Origin: GWA1-39-11 sp964640435
Lineage (GTDB): Bacteria; Patescibacteriota; Microgenomatia; Levybacterales; GWA1-39-11
NCBI GenBank assembly: GCA_964640435.1
Contig: CAZXFJ010000004.1
Coordinates: 1 to 36,248, forward strand
DNA length: 36,248 nt
Direction: 5' to 3'
In this document: piece by piece, positions 29,698 through 36,248 of the stretch
Position numbering within the stretch: the first letter of the stretch is position 1
Layout of the letters: each line of letters starts with the position of its first letter
Made by a program: the position numbers and the translations under genes
Notes under the pieces: generated by a model
The model's input: only the letters and a program-made list of their open reading frames with translations
What the model was told of the DNA's origin: nothing
The model's database searches: none

Positions 29698-29726
29698 ATT
29701 ATACGTTAGAAGCCTGAAATGTTCAA
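29698..29726 (-). promoter_or_regulatory. def promoter (leaderless type)
   Basis: TTGAAC (29721-29726), 17 bases, TATAAT (29698-29703), then 6 bases to ATG, read on the minus strand. It partly overlaps the end of the GT-C-like gene (which stops at 29723). Confidence 0.8.
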
Positions 29727-30910
29727 ACCTTTTTAGTTTTCAGGTTATATTTCTCAAAGAAGTAAACAAAAATTATAAAAGTTGGGAAATAGAATAAAAG
29801 AAGTTTGGGATAATAAAAAAGAGAAAGAGTTGGTAGTGCATTTGCAATTACAAAATAACCTAGCCATTCATCCTTTTTGTATTTTGCTGCATAAAGAAAG
29901 ATAATTAAAATCAGAAGTATGAAGGATATATATGAATATCTAAATGAGGAAACCATCGTCCAGGGATTAACACTCGTTGGCTGGAAGGCAAGTATTACAA
30001 GTCCAGCAATTGCCAAAAATAGAATTCTTCCGACTGCTTTTCTATTATTTATCTTAAATCGACTTTTTGAGAAAAACAGGAATGGGACAAAAATGATTGA
30101 TAGTGACCAAAGTTTATATTCGCTAAATATTGCATTTATCATCTCTACGGGATGTGATAATGATATATTCCAAACGAAGTTATCAAATATAGGAAAACAG
30201 GGAAGCATGGGAATACATAATGGGTAAACGGGATTTCCTAACAAAACAAAATTTCTCACATACCAAAATAATCCAAAGAGTGAAAAAACTAAAATAAAAG
30301 TTAAGACTCTTTGTATATTAATTAAGCTTCCAATTTTTTTAAAATAAATAATAAAAAGAAGTGGCGTATAAAAAAGAGCTGTATATTTAGATCCTACAAA
30401 CATCCCTAATATAAATCCGAGTGATACAAAATATGATAAATATTTTCTTGGTTTCTCAAGCAAGATAATCGCGCTTAAAAAAAATATTGCAAACCAAATA
30501 TCAATGCTCACTGAGTTGGACCAGCGAGTTATGGCTGTTAGCGTACAGATTGTTGCTGCAAATAAGAGGCTGTAATATTTATCAAGATCAAATCGAATAG
30601 CCAGTTTAAAACATACAAAACACAAAATAAGTATTGCTAAAAGATTTGAGATAGTTAAGGGAATATTAAGAAAAATAAAAACAGAGTTTATTGCTTCACT
30701 TGATCCTGGATAATGCCACTGAGGATATGCAGGATTTAGGGCGAGGTTTATAAAACTACCATCAATAATAGATTTGGAAATTGGAATATGGTAATCATAA
30801 CTGTCACCTGGTTCAGGAATTGGATTTTTTATTCCGTGGAAAAAATAATAGCTTACTAAATAGAAAAAAATAAGGAGAGTTGCGTACGCAAATATTTTTA
30901 TCTTTTCCAT
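29723..30910 (-). CDS. GT-C-type polytopic membrane protein (putative glycosyltransferase)
   Basis: A 395-residue protein with about ten membrane helices. The first outside loop carries PEPGDSYDYHIPISKSII and YPQWHYPGSSEAINS, acidic and aromatic residues placed as in lipid-linked sugar GT-C enzymes (PMT/ArnT-like). SKYTALFYTPLLFIIYF resembles the middle helix pattern of that group. The call rests on topology and loop 1 only. Its ATG overlaps by one base the stop of the O-antigen ligase gene, so the two act together in surface glycan assembly. Confidence 0.6.
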   Translation of the reverse strand: MEKIKIFAYATLLIFFYLVSYYFFHGIKNPIPEPGDSYDYHIPISKSIIDGSFINLALNPAYPQWHYPGSSEAINSVFIFLNIPLTISNLLAILILCFVCFKLAIRFDLDKYYSLLFAATICTLTAITRWSNSVSIDIWFAIFFLSAIILLEKPRKYLSYFVSLGFILGMFVGSKYTALFYTPLLFIIYFKKIGSLINIQRVLTFILVFSLFGLFWYVRNFVLLGNPVYPLCIPMLPCFPIFDNFVWNISLSHPVEMINAIFSEYKLWSLSIIFVPFLFFSKSRFKINNRKAVGRILFLAIAGLVILAFQPTSVNPWTMVSSFRYSYISFILLILIIFLYAAKYKKDEWLGYFVIANALPTLSLFYYPKLLLFYFPTFIIFVYFFEKYNLKTKKV

Positions 30911-33144
30911 TACAAAGATTTTAAGAGTTCTTTGGCAGGAGTGTAGTTTGGATCAAGATTTTTTAGAATGTAATTTAGTGTACTTGCTGCTGAGGCATTA
31001 TATTCAGAAGCTTTTGCTGGTTCGTTTTTTGCAAGTTGAGTATATTCAAGTGCGATAGCATAGTGGGGTTCAACATAGTTTGGTTTTAAACGAATCGCCT
31101 CTTTCATGGCGTCCATCATTGCTTGACTATCACCTTTCTGACTGTAGAAAAGACCCAAGTTATAAAGAAGTTTTGCATCAGTTGGTGCAAGTTTTCTAGA
31201 TTCTTGGACTTGAGCAATCGCCTCATCCAAATACTTTGGATCTATTTGGGCCAAAGCGTAATCAACTCTAATATTTGTTTTTCTAAAAACTACATTTTTT
31301 GGATGAGCCGCAACAACACTGTCTGATAATTGTTTTGCTTGTTGAGCAAACATTGCAGCACGAGTTGCATCTTTATTCTCGTTTAATATGAGTGCTAGTG
31401 TTGCCATATTTATTGAGAGTTCATCTTTGTATAAATCTTCAGAGGGCATCATCTGTACGGCATTAACAAGTGGTTGATAGGCTTGGGTTGGTTGACCAGC
31501 TTTGTTTAAGTTATTTCCTAAAGCATATTGTTTATCTGCAAACCAGAAGTTAATAAGTTTAAACTCAAAAAACAGAGCAATAATTATTAAAACAACAATT
31601 GTTGCCATTCCGCCCATTCCAACAGCGCCATCTTTTTCATATGAACCTTTACCAAACGAAAAAATTGTTTTTAATGTTGATGGCTCGACTACTGCAAAGA
31701 AAAGAATTGGGAAGGTGAAGAAGAGAAGGTTTATAGGAACAACTGAAAATCCAAAGAAGTTTGACACTAGAATTGCTACATACCCACCAATTATTCCAAT
31801 ACCAATTAAGTTTTCTCGCTCATCCTGATTTTTGATAATAATAAATGCTTTAAAGAAGAAAAGACCGATAATAGATATATATGTAAGTAATCCAAATAAT
31901 CCTGTTGTTGCAAGATAGTTTAGATATTCATTGTGAGCTTTGTTGTAGAGATAATCCCACTCAGAAGTTAGGTTGTGTGCGAGTGGTTTAACGCCGTAGT
32001 ATGCATATGCATATGTTTCGACTCCGGTTCCAAAAAGAGGATTTTGTTTGAAAAGTTCCAAAGCTCCCTGCCAAACGATAAGACGAATCTTACTTGATTC
32101 TGTCCCGCCGGTAAGTTGAATTGTTGTATTGTTTTCGAGCCCAGTTTCTTTTGGTTTTTCAACAGGCGTTGTTTGTTGTGTTGGTTGGGCAATCATCGAG
32201 GCAAGACCACCTATTGTTATGTATCTATTTACAAAACCTGATGGTGTACCAACAATTAAGGTAAATGCAGCAAACGCAATAATCGCAGTGAGTACAAATC
32301 GAAATGTTCGATCTTTTAAACGTTCCTCGCGGAAGTGATTTAGATTTTTAACAATTATTATTGCGAAGAAAACTCCAAGTCCAATAAGCAGTCCCATGTA
32401 GCTTGATTGAGATCTTGTATAAATGAGTGCGAGGAAAAATAAGAAAGACAATATAAGATAAAGAATAGGTTGTAATTTATTTCTATTCTGAACAAATTTG
32501 TATGCTGCAACACCAAGGGAAAGGGGAATTAGCGCTGCCATAAATGCACCCATCCAATTAGGTTGTCCAAGAGTTGAGAATATTCTCACGGTAGGTTGAA
32601 ACTGATCTGTCCAGCAGGCAGTATCAAGTGTTCCTCGAAATACTAAACAGGTTGGATCAGCTCCAAAGTGAGAAGGTAATCCCCAAAGAGTAACAGCAAG
32701 ACCCGACAAGAGAATAACAATTAATAATTGTCCGCTTATTTTTGATTTTTTAGGATCGGAAGTTGTTGGGATAAGATTACTTGCAAAAGCATAATACAAA
32801 AATATATATGCAATGGTTGAAAGTAATCCGCCATTAAATCTTGAATAATATCCCCATAAAGAAACGTGTGGATCGATTGAAAAAATTGTTGAAATTATTT
32901 GTGATAGAAGAAATAATGCAATTGGAATATCAAGTGGAGTACGTCTTAATTCAAATTTTCCAGTCATAGCAACTTTTGTGCCCCACAAGAAGAATATGAT
33001 TACTGAAAAGCCGAAGACGAGCCACATTTTATTAAATTCAAAAAGTTCAAAAGTATCAGGCCAAATAATTAGAGGTACAAAAAAGAAGATTATGTAGAAG
33101 GACCACTTAATTGCGTTGTCAATTTTTGAAATAATTCCGTCCAT
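30910..33144 (-). CDS. O-antigen ligase/polymerase family protein with C-terminal TPR
   Basis: A 744-residue protein. The first about 500 residues carry 11-13 membrane helices with the Wzy_C region LFGTGVETYAYAYYGVKPLA and KAHNEYLNYLATTGLFGLLT, typical of O-antigen ligases (WaaL/PglL type). After the last helix (about 505-525) comes a soluble C-terminal part with TPR repeats (DAKLLYNLGLFYSQKGDSQA; MKEAIRLKPNYVEPHYAIAL). It would move a lipid-linked glycan to an acceptor, or polymerise it. The TPR part may bind the protein acceptor. In an operon with the GT-C-like gene. Confidence 0.88.
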   Translation of the reverse strand: MDGIISKIDNAIKWSFYIIFFFVPLIIWPDTFELFEFNKMWLVFGFSVIIFFLWGTKVAMTGKFELRRTPLDIPIALFLLSQIISTIFSIDPHVSLWGYYSRFNGGLLSTIAYIFLYYAFASNLIPTTSDPKKSKISGQLLIVILLSGLAVTLWGLPSHFGADPTCLVFRGTLDTACWTDQFQPTVRIFSTLGQPNWMGAFMAALIPLSLGVAAYKFVQNRNKLQPILYLILSFLFFLALIYTRSQSSYMGLLIGLGVFFAIIIVKNLNHFREERLKDRTFRFVLTAIIAFAAFTLIVGTPSGFVNRYITIGGLASMIAQPTQQTTPVEKPKETGLENNTTIQLTGGTESSKIRLIVWQGALELFKQNPLFGTGVETYAYAYYGVKPLAHNLTSEWDYLYNKAHNEYLNYLATTGLFGLLTYISIIGLFFFKAFIIIKNQDERENLIGIGIIGGYVAILVSNFFGFSVVPINLLFFTFPILFFAVVEPSTLKTIFSFGKGSYEKDGAVGMGGMATIVVLIIIALFFEFKLINFWFADKQYALGNNLNKAGQPTQAYQPLVNAVQMMPSEDLYKDELSINMATLALILNENKDATRAAMFAQQAKQLSDSVVAAHPKNVVFRKTNIRVDYALAQIDPKYLDEAIAQVQESRKLAPTDAKLLYNLGLFYSQKGDSQAMMDAMKEAIRLKPNYVEPHYAIALEYTQLAKNEPAKASEYNASAASTLNYILKNLDPNYTPAKELLKSL

Positions 33145-33178
33145 GAAATATTCTTGAGTTTAGCACAAAGATTTTTTA

Positions 33179-33207
33179 TTGACAAAGGGAAGAAATAGGA
33201 ATAGTAT
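33179..33207 (+). promoter_or_regulatory. promoter of the 33335 gene
   Basis: TTGACA (33179-33184), 17 bases, TAGTAT (33202-33207); an alternative -10 is TATATT (33205-33210). Transcription would begin near 33214, about 120 bases before ATG. Confidence 0.6.
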
Positions 33208-33252
33208 ATTATTCTCTTATATGAATTCAAAAATTAATAACCTAATTTGTTG

Positions 33253-33320
33253 TAATCTCGCTTAACGCGGGGATTAAAAGTTGTATTAACCTCGCATTTT
33301 ACATGCGGGGTTTTTGTTTT
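33253..33320 (+). promoter_or_regulatory. attenuator-like leader: hairpin plus intrinsic terminator
   Basis: Hairpin 1: arms 33253-33261 and 33267-33276, 9 bp with one bulged G, loop TTAAC. Hairpin 2: AACCTCGCAT (33288-33297) with ATGCGGGGTT (33303-33312), 10 bp, loop TTTAC, then a T-rich run to 33320, a terminator. GCGGGG of hairpin 1 (33267-33272) can pair instead with CCTCGC of hairpin 2 (33290-33295), a mutually exclusive antiterminator. Confidence 0.6.
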
Positions 33321-33334
33321 AAAGGAGGTGAATT

Positions 33335-33661
33335 ATGAAGAATAAAAAAGAAATAGATTTTGAAAAAGCGATTGGGGATGATTTTTCAATAGCAAGAGAA
33401 CGGACAACTTCTAGAGGAGTTGAAATTGGAATTGTACCTGACAATGATCACGGTAGGATAAGCGGTTTATTTCATAGGTTAGATACTGCCGGCTTGAGAA
33501 TGGCCGATGGAACAAAATATCCAACATTTAGAGGACCAGAAAAAGAAGTTGTTACAAAAAATGAAAATGGTCAGGTAACAGATGTCCATTTTGAAAGAAC
33601 AGAAGTAGTACTTTATCCAAGTGAAAGTGCGATTTTTGAAATAACTGATTCAAAAAAATAA
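33335..33661 (+). CDS. hypothetical protein, 108 aa, with strong Shine-Dalgarno
   Basis: Not recognised. Soluble; the C-terminal half looks rich in beta strands (KEVVTKNENGQVTDVHFERT; EVVLYPSESAIFEITDS). AAAGGAGGTG (33321-33330) is the best ribosome site in the window, 4 bases before ATG, and comes right after a terminator hairpin. The gene may thus be expressed only when the leader is read through. It lies before mreB, which has its own promoter. Confidence 0.7.
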   Translation: MKNKKEIDFEKAIGDDFSIARERTTSRGVEIGIVPDNDHGRISGLFHRLDTAGLRMADGTKYPTFRGPEKEVVTKNENGQVTDVHFERTEVVLYPSESAIFEITDSKK

Positions 33662-33675
33662 AATTATTTTAAGAA

Positions 33676-33704
33676 TTGATTTAAGTAGGTGTTTGGGTTA
33701 TATT
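33676..33704 (+). promoter_or_regulatory. mreB promoter
   Basis: TTGATT (33676-33681), 17 bases, TATATT (33699-33704). RNA would start near 33711, immediately before the hairpin at 33712-33734. Confidence 0.75.
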
Positions 33705-33711
33705 CATATAT

Positions 33712-33738
33712 AACCTCACTCTCTTTCTGAGGTTTTTT
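33712..33738 (+). promoter_or_regulatory. 5'-terminal hairpin of the mreB message
   Basis: AACCTCA (33712-33718) pairs with TGAGGTT (33728-33734), 7 bp, followed by six T to 33738; ATG is at 33742. GAGG in the 3' arm lies 9 bases before ATG and could be the ribosome site, hidden when the hairpin forms. Confidence 0.55.
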
Positions 33739-33741
33739 CTT

Positions 33742-34887
33742 ATGTTCGATTCTTTGTTTTCTCTGTTTTCACATGACCTCGGTATAGATCTTGGAACTGC
33801 AAATATATTAGTGCATGTTAGAGGGAAAGGGATTGCAATTCGTGAACCTTCAATTGTTGCAAGACATAACAAAACTAAGAAGGTTATTGCTGTAGGATCA
33901 GAAGCAAAAAAAATGGTGGGAAAAACTCCAGGAAGTATTGATGCGATTAAACCACTTGAGCATGGAGTTGTATCTGACTTTGATGCAACAGCATACATGT
34001 TTTCATATTACATCCGAAAGGTTCATGAAGTAGGGTCTCCCTTCTATCAATTTGCTCGTCCTCGTGTAGCTGTTGGAATACCATCTGGAGTTACTGAAGT
34101 AGAGCGCCGTGCAGTTTGGGAAGCAGCGCTTCAAGCAGGGGCTCGTGAATGTTTTATTGTAGAAGAACCAATGGCAGCTGCAATTGGAGCAGGAATTTCA
34201 GTATTTGAACCAACAGGAGTTCTAATGGTTGATATAGGTGGAGGAACAACAGAGATAGCCGTTATCTCGCTTGGAGGAATTGTTGTGAATCGATCTCTAA
34301 AAATTGCTGGAAATGAAATGGATGCAGCGATCATGCACTATATTCGTCTTCGTCACGGACTTTTGATCGGAGAAAAGACAGCAGAGGAAGTAAAGATAAA
34401 AATAGGAAGCGCGTATAGAGGAAAAGCGAAAGTTAAAAAGCAGATTTCAAAGATTGAAGAGCGTGAAGAAGAGAAAATGTTTAAGAAAATGGATATGGAC
34501 GAAGTTGAAATCGAAAAAGAGGGCAAGGAGAAAATTGCAGTAATTCGTGGCCGCGATATTGAAACAGGAATGCCTAAGTCTCTCCGAATCTCAGAAAATG
34601 AGATACGTGAAGCAATTGGCCCAGTTGTTGGAGAAATAGTTGATGCCGTAATGGAGGTTATTGAAGAAACACCGCCAGAGCTTACTTCTGACATTCTTGA
34701 GCGAGGAATAATGTTAACAGGTGGAGGATCCATGTTACCTGGAGTTGATGAGCTTATTATAGAACGCTCAAAAATCCCAGTAATTCTCGTTGAAGATCCT
34801 CTTACAACAGTTGTTCGTGGAACAGCAAAGCTACTTGAGAACCCTGCACTTCTTAATCAGGTTAAGGTTACCGGAGGCCTAAGGTAA
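33742..34887 (+). CDS. mreB: rod shape-determining protein MreB with a charged insertion
   Basis: A 381-residue actin-like ATPase that forms membrane-bound filaments guiding side-wall synthesis. Phosphate-binding loops: DLGIDLGTANILV (about 12-24) and VLMVDIGGGTTEIAVISLGG (about 157-176). The adenosine motif is LTGGGSMLPGVDELI. The usual length is about 335-350; the extra residues are at about 228-264, a Glu/Lys/Met-rich insert (QISKIEEREEEKMFKKMDMD) in the region normally a short acidic turn. The downstream gene overlaps its stop by one base (TAATG). Confidence 0.95.
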   Translation: MFDSLFSLFSHDLGIDLGTANILVHVRGKGIAIREPSIVARHNKTKKVIAVGSEAKKMVGKTPGSIDAIKPLEHGVVSDFDATAYMFSYYIRKVHEVGSPFYQFARPRVAVGIPSGVTEVERRAVWEAALQAGARECFIVEEPMAAAIGAGISVFEPTGVLMVDIGGGTTEIAVISLGGIVVNRSLKIAGNEMDAAIMHYIRLRHGLLIGEKTAEEVKIKIGSAYRGKAKVKKQISKIEEREEEKMFKKMDMDEVEIEKEGKEKIAVIRGRDIETGMPKSLRISENEIREAIGPVVGEIVDAVMEVIEETPPELTSDILERGIMLTGGGSMLPGVDELIIERSKIPVILVEDPLTTVVRGTAKLLENPALLNQVKVTGGLR

Positions 34888-35138
34888 TGGGCAAAAGCCC
34901 TGAAAGCCTTTCAGAATTTGACCAATTTACTTCATTTACAGAAAGAACGATAACCAATTTTGATCCAAAAAGAGCTCTTAATGATTATAAAAAGCTAAAA
35001 TTAAGTGTTGAAAATACTACATTTCTTTGGGTTGCAGCGTATACAACTTTAATTAGATTGGAAATTGTAAAAAGCCCAATGCAGGAAGAATTTAGAAAGG
35101 AAATTGATATATTAACGGATAAACTTGTTGAGGGATAA
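34887..35138 (+). CDS. small hypothetical protein co-translated with MreB, 83 aa
   Basis: Not recognised. Soluble, mostly helical and charged (FTERTITNFDPKRALNDYKK; FRKEIDILTDKLVEG). The ATG shares one base with the mreB stop (TAATG), so its translation depends on MreB. This tight link makes a role with MreB possible but unproven. It converges on the gene at 35141 with a two-base gap. Confidence 0.65.
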   Translation: MGKSPESLSEFDQFTSFTERTITNFDPKRALNDYKKLKLSVENTTFLWVAAYTTLIRLEIVKSPMQEEFRKEIDILTDKLVEG

Positions 35139-35140
35139 AT

Positions 35141-35608
35141 TTATCGAGTTGCCTCCTGTTGAGCAGGAGTTGGGGCAAAATTTGAATTTGTTTCGCCAGG
35201 ATGAAATGGAATAACAGAAGGAGGAGTGTCGATTGTTTTCCCATAATACTCTTGTGTTTTATCACTAGGCTGACTGATTCTGCTAGGAGGATTTTCAGGC
35301 AATTTGAATGGATCTATCATGCTTGTTTTAGTAGCTATTTCATTAAAAATTGCATTCATAGCATCAAATCTCGCTTTTTTAGCTGATTTATCAAGGTATA
35401 CATTTAATTTTTCAGCAAAGTCTTCGGGAACGGATCCAGTTTCCTCGATATATCTCAGCATTTCGTTTGAAAAATCTGATGGCTCCCACTTTTTTTCACT
35501 TCGCATGCGGAGATCTCTATCTATTGCTGCTTGAGTAGCAGGGTCACGATCGTAACCTGGTTGTTCTGATAGGTTTTGGGCTATTGTTTCTTGTCCTTCG
35601 TCAGCCAT
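35141..35608 (-). CDS. hypothetical protein, 155 aa
   Basis: Not recognised. The start ATG at 35606-35608 is preferred to an in-frame TTG at 35623. Acidic and soluble: the N-terminal half is helical (AAIDRDLRMRSEKKWEPSDF; EKLNVYLDKSAKKARFDAMN), and the C-terminal third is Pro/Ser/Thr-rich and probably disordered (FKLPENPPSRISQPSDKTQE). A TTGACA lies at 35638-35643, but the -10 is poor. Divergent from the rRNA operon promoter. Confidence 0.65.
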   Translation of the reverse strand: MADEGQETIAQNLSEQPGYDRDPATQAAIDRDLRMRSEKKWEPSDFSNEMLRYIEETGSVPEDFAEKLNVYLDKSAKKARFDAMNAIFNEIATKTSMIDPFKLPENPPSRISQPSDKTQEYYGKTIDTPPSVIPFHPGETNSNFAPTPAQQEATR

Positions 35609-35664
35609 ACCTAAGTTAAGCAAATATAATTGTTATCTGTCAAGTTGTATAGGTAAGTTAGAGG

Positions 35665-35693
35665 TTGACATTAGCCTCAAACTGGGGTAAAAT
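35665..35693 (+). promoter_or_regulatory. rRNA operon promoter
   Basis: TTGACA (35665-35670), 17 bases, TAAAAT (35688-35693). RNA would begin near 35700, about 360 bases before 16S. The spacer contains TTAGCCTCAAA, found twice more in the window. Confidence 0.8.
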
Positions 35694-35699
35694 TTACTT

Positions 35700-36059
35700 A
35701 CTGATTTTGGAAGATAGCGTTAAATTGGTTATTACATCAATGATTTGTTCGTAAACACATTTTAACTTCGCATAAGAGACTTGATTTTCTCGTCTCAATC
35801 CTTCCTCGATCAGTTTACTTAATTTGTAACTCGCTCCTTAACAATTATTGCTCAGAAGACATTTTTCAATCATCAGACAGTACGTCTAGGTGAGGTTATG
35901 TTTGACTGAGTAAGTTCTTTTCCACAGATCCTTATCCGGTATTTGTGGAAATAATGAATTTCCAACCATTAAAGCAGGTTGGAAAAGCAGTTCTGATAGT
36001 GGTAGGATCATCTCGATTTTTCGAGATAACTACAGATAGAGATTTTTAATCTCTGTCAT
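35700..36059 (+). other. rRNA leader with four hairpins
   Basis: No gene. Hairpins: H1 TTTCCACA (35919-35926)/TGTGGAAA (35944-35951); H2 TTTCCAACC (35959-35967)/GGTTGGAAA (35977-35985); H3 ATCTCGA (36010-36016)/TCGAGAT (36021-36027); H4 10 bp (36035-36044/36048-36057), followed by seven T. H1 and H2 share TTTCCA/TGGAAA ends. Some of these may be processing sites or part of the long stem around 16S. The first 220 bases show no clear element. Confidence 0.6.
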
Positions 36060-36248
36060 TTTTTTGAGAATTTGATCCTGGTTCAGGATGAACGCTGGCG
36101 GTGTGCTTTAGGTATGCAAGTCGAGCGGGGTTGTAGTAATACAACCCAGCGGCGGACGGGTGAGTAATACGCAAGAATCTACCCCTGAGTGGGGCATAGC
36201 TCTCCGAAAGGAGGGATAATTCCCCATGGTAACTCAGGTTTAAAGGGC
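36060..36248 (+). rRNA. 16S rRNA (5' part, cut by window end)
   Basis: Clear bacterial 16S start: AGAATTTGATCCTGGTTCAG (36067-36086), then GATGAACGCTGGCGG, GCAAGTCGAGCGG, GGCGGACGGGTGAGTAA. The 5' end is placed by counting back from the E. coli numbering. Relative to the usual site AGAGTTTGATCMTGGCTCAG there are changes at two positions (A for G, T for C), as described for some Patescibacteria. About 189 bases are present. Confidence 0.95.

Noticed and set aside
1..36248. CRISPR arrays, insertion sequences and integrase genes
   Set aside because: No regularly spaced repeats and no transposase or recombinase motifs seen. The HTH gene at 13810 has a resolvase-like HTH but no resolvase catalytic domain.

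Overview
The window looks like a piece of a Candidate Phyla Radiation (Patescibacteria) genome, most likely a Microgenomates-type lineage. The evidence is: AT-rich DNA; very tight gene packing with TAATG-type overlaps; many short genes of no known family; a long (190-residue) nucleoside diphosphate kinase; a ribosomal protein L1 with a long N-terminal extension and a shortened domain II; and a 16S rRNA 5' end reading AGAATTTGATCCTGGTTCAG, which differs from the standard bacterial primer site. The lineage call is inference from these traits; no search was run.

Layout. 1-1734: a cut-off membrane-anchored methyltransferase, a GalT-like nucleotidyltransferase and a small unknown gene. 1707-3756 (minus strand): the secE-nusG-rplK-rplA operon with its own promoter and terminator. 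3822-3921 is a scaffold gap of exactly 100 N. 3968-9564 (plus): galU, an unknown gene, argS, an unknown gene and an M16 peptidase. 9602-11204 (minus): a TrmB-type regulator and a HAD phosphatase behind a consensus promoter with a 10-bp palindrome. 11282-12706 is a G+C-richer, probably foreign unit: an unknown gene and a Nudix hydrolase with structured RNA at both ends. 12834-16055: ndk, an HTH/endonuclease-like gene fused end to end with tRNA-Arg(CCU) and a small gene, then a DsbA/DsbB oxidative folding pair. 16058-21995: a small membrane protein, a sortase, a protein with an internal twin-arginine motif, an unknown gene, then mreC, mreD and PBP2 (cell elongation). 21977-23143 (minus): five tiny single-span membrane proteins. 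23193-26319: two unknown genes, rplJ-rplL with an L10-type leader, and rpmB. 26316-29726 (minus): acyltransferase, fmt, a LapA-like protein, an unknown gene and def. 29723-33144 (minus): a GT-C-like membrane protein and an O-antigen ligase/TPR protein. 33179-35138: a small gene behind an attenuator-like leader, mreB and a partner. 35141-36248: an unknown gene, then the rRNA promoter, a structured leader and the start of 16S rRNA.

The most striking signal is how genes start. For about 20 transcription units the promoter can be read directly: a TTGxxx box, about 17 bases, then TANAAT, whose last base lies 6-8 bases before the start codon. RNA would therefore begin at or within about two bases of ATG/GTG, so these messages look leaderless, and the rule corrects several gene starts. 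Only a few genes have a Shine-Dalgarno site: rplJ, a small membrane protein at 23101, the gene at 33335, possibly mreB, and both genes of the foreign-looking unit. Several of these also carry hairpin/terminator leaders, which suggests two translation-initiation classes with regulation concentrated in the leadered class.

Functionally the window joins translation (L1, L11, L10, L7/L12, L28, NusG, ArgRS, formylation/deformylation), protein export and folding (SecE, DsbA/B, sortase), cell shape (MreB, MreC, MreD, PBP2) and surface polysaccharide (GalU, GalT-like, GT-C, O-antigen ligase, acyltransferase).
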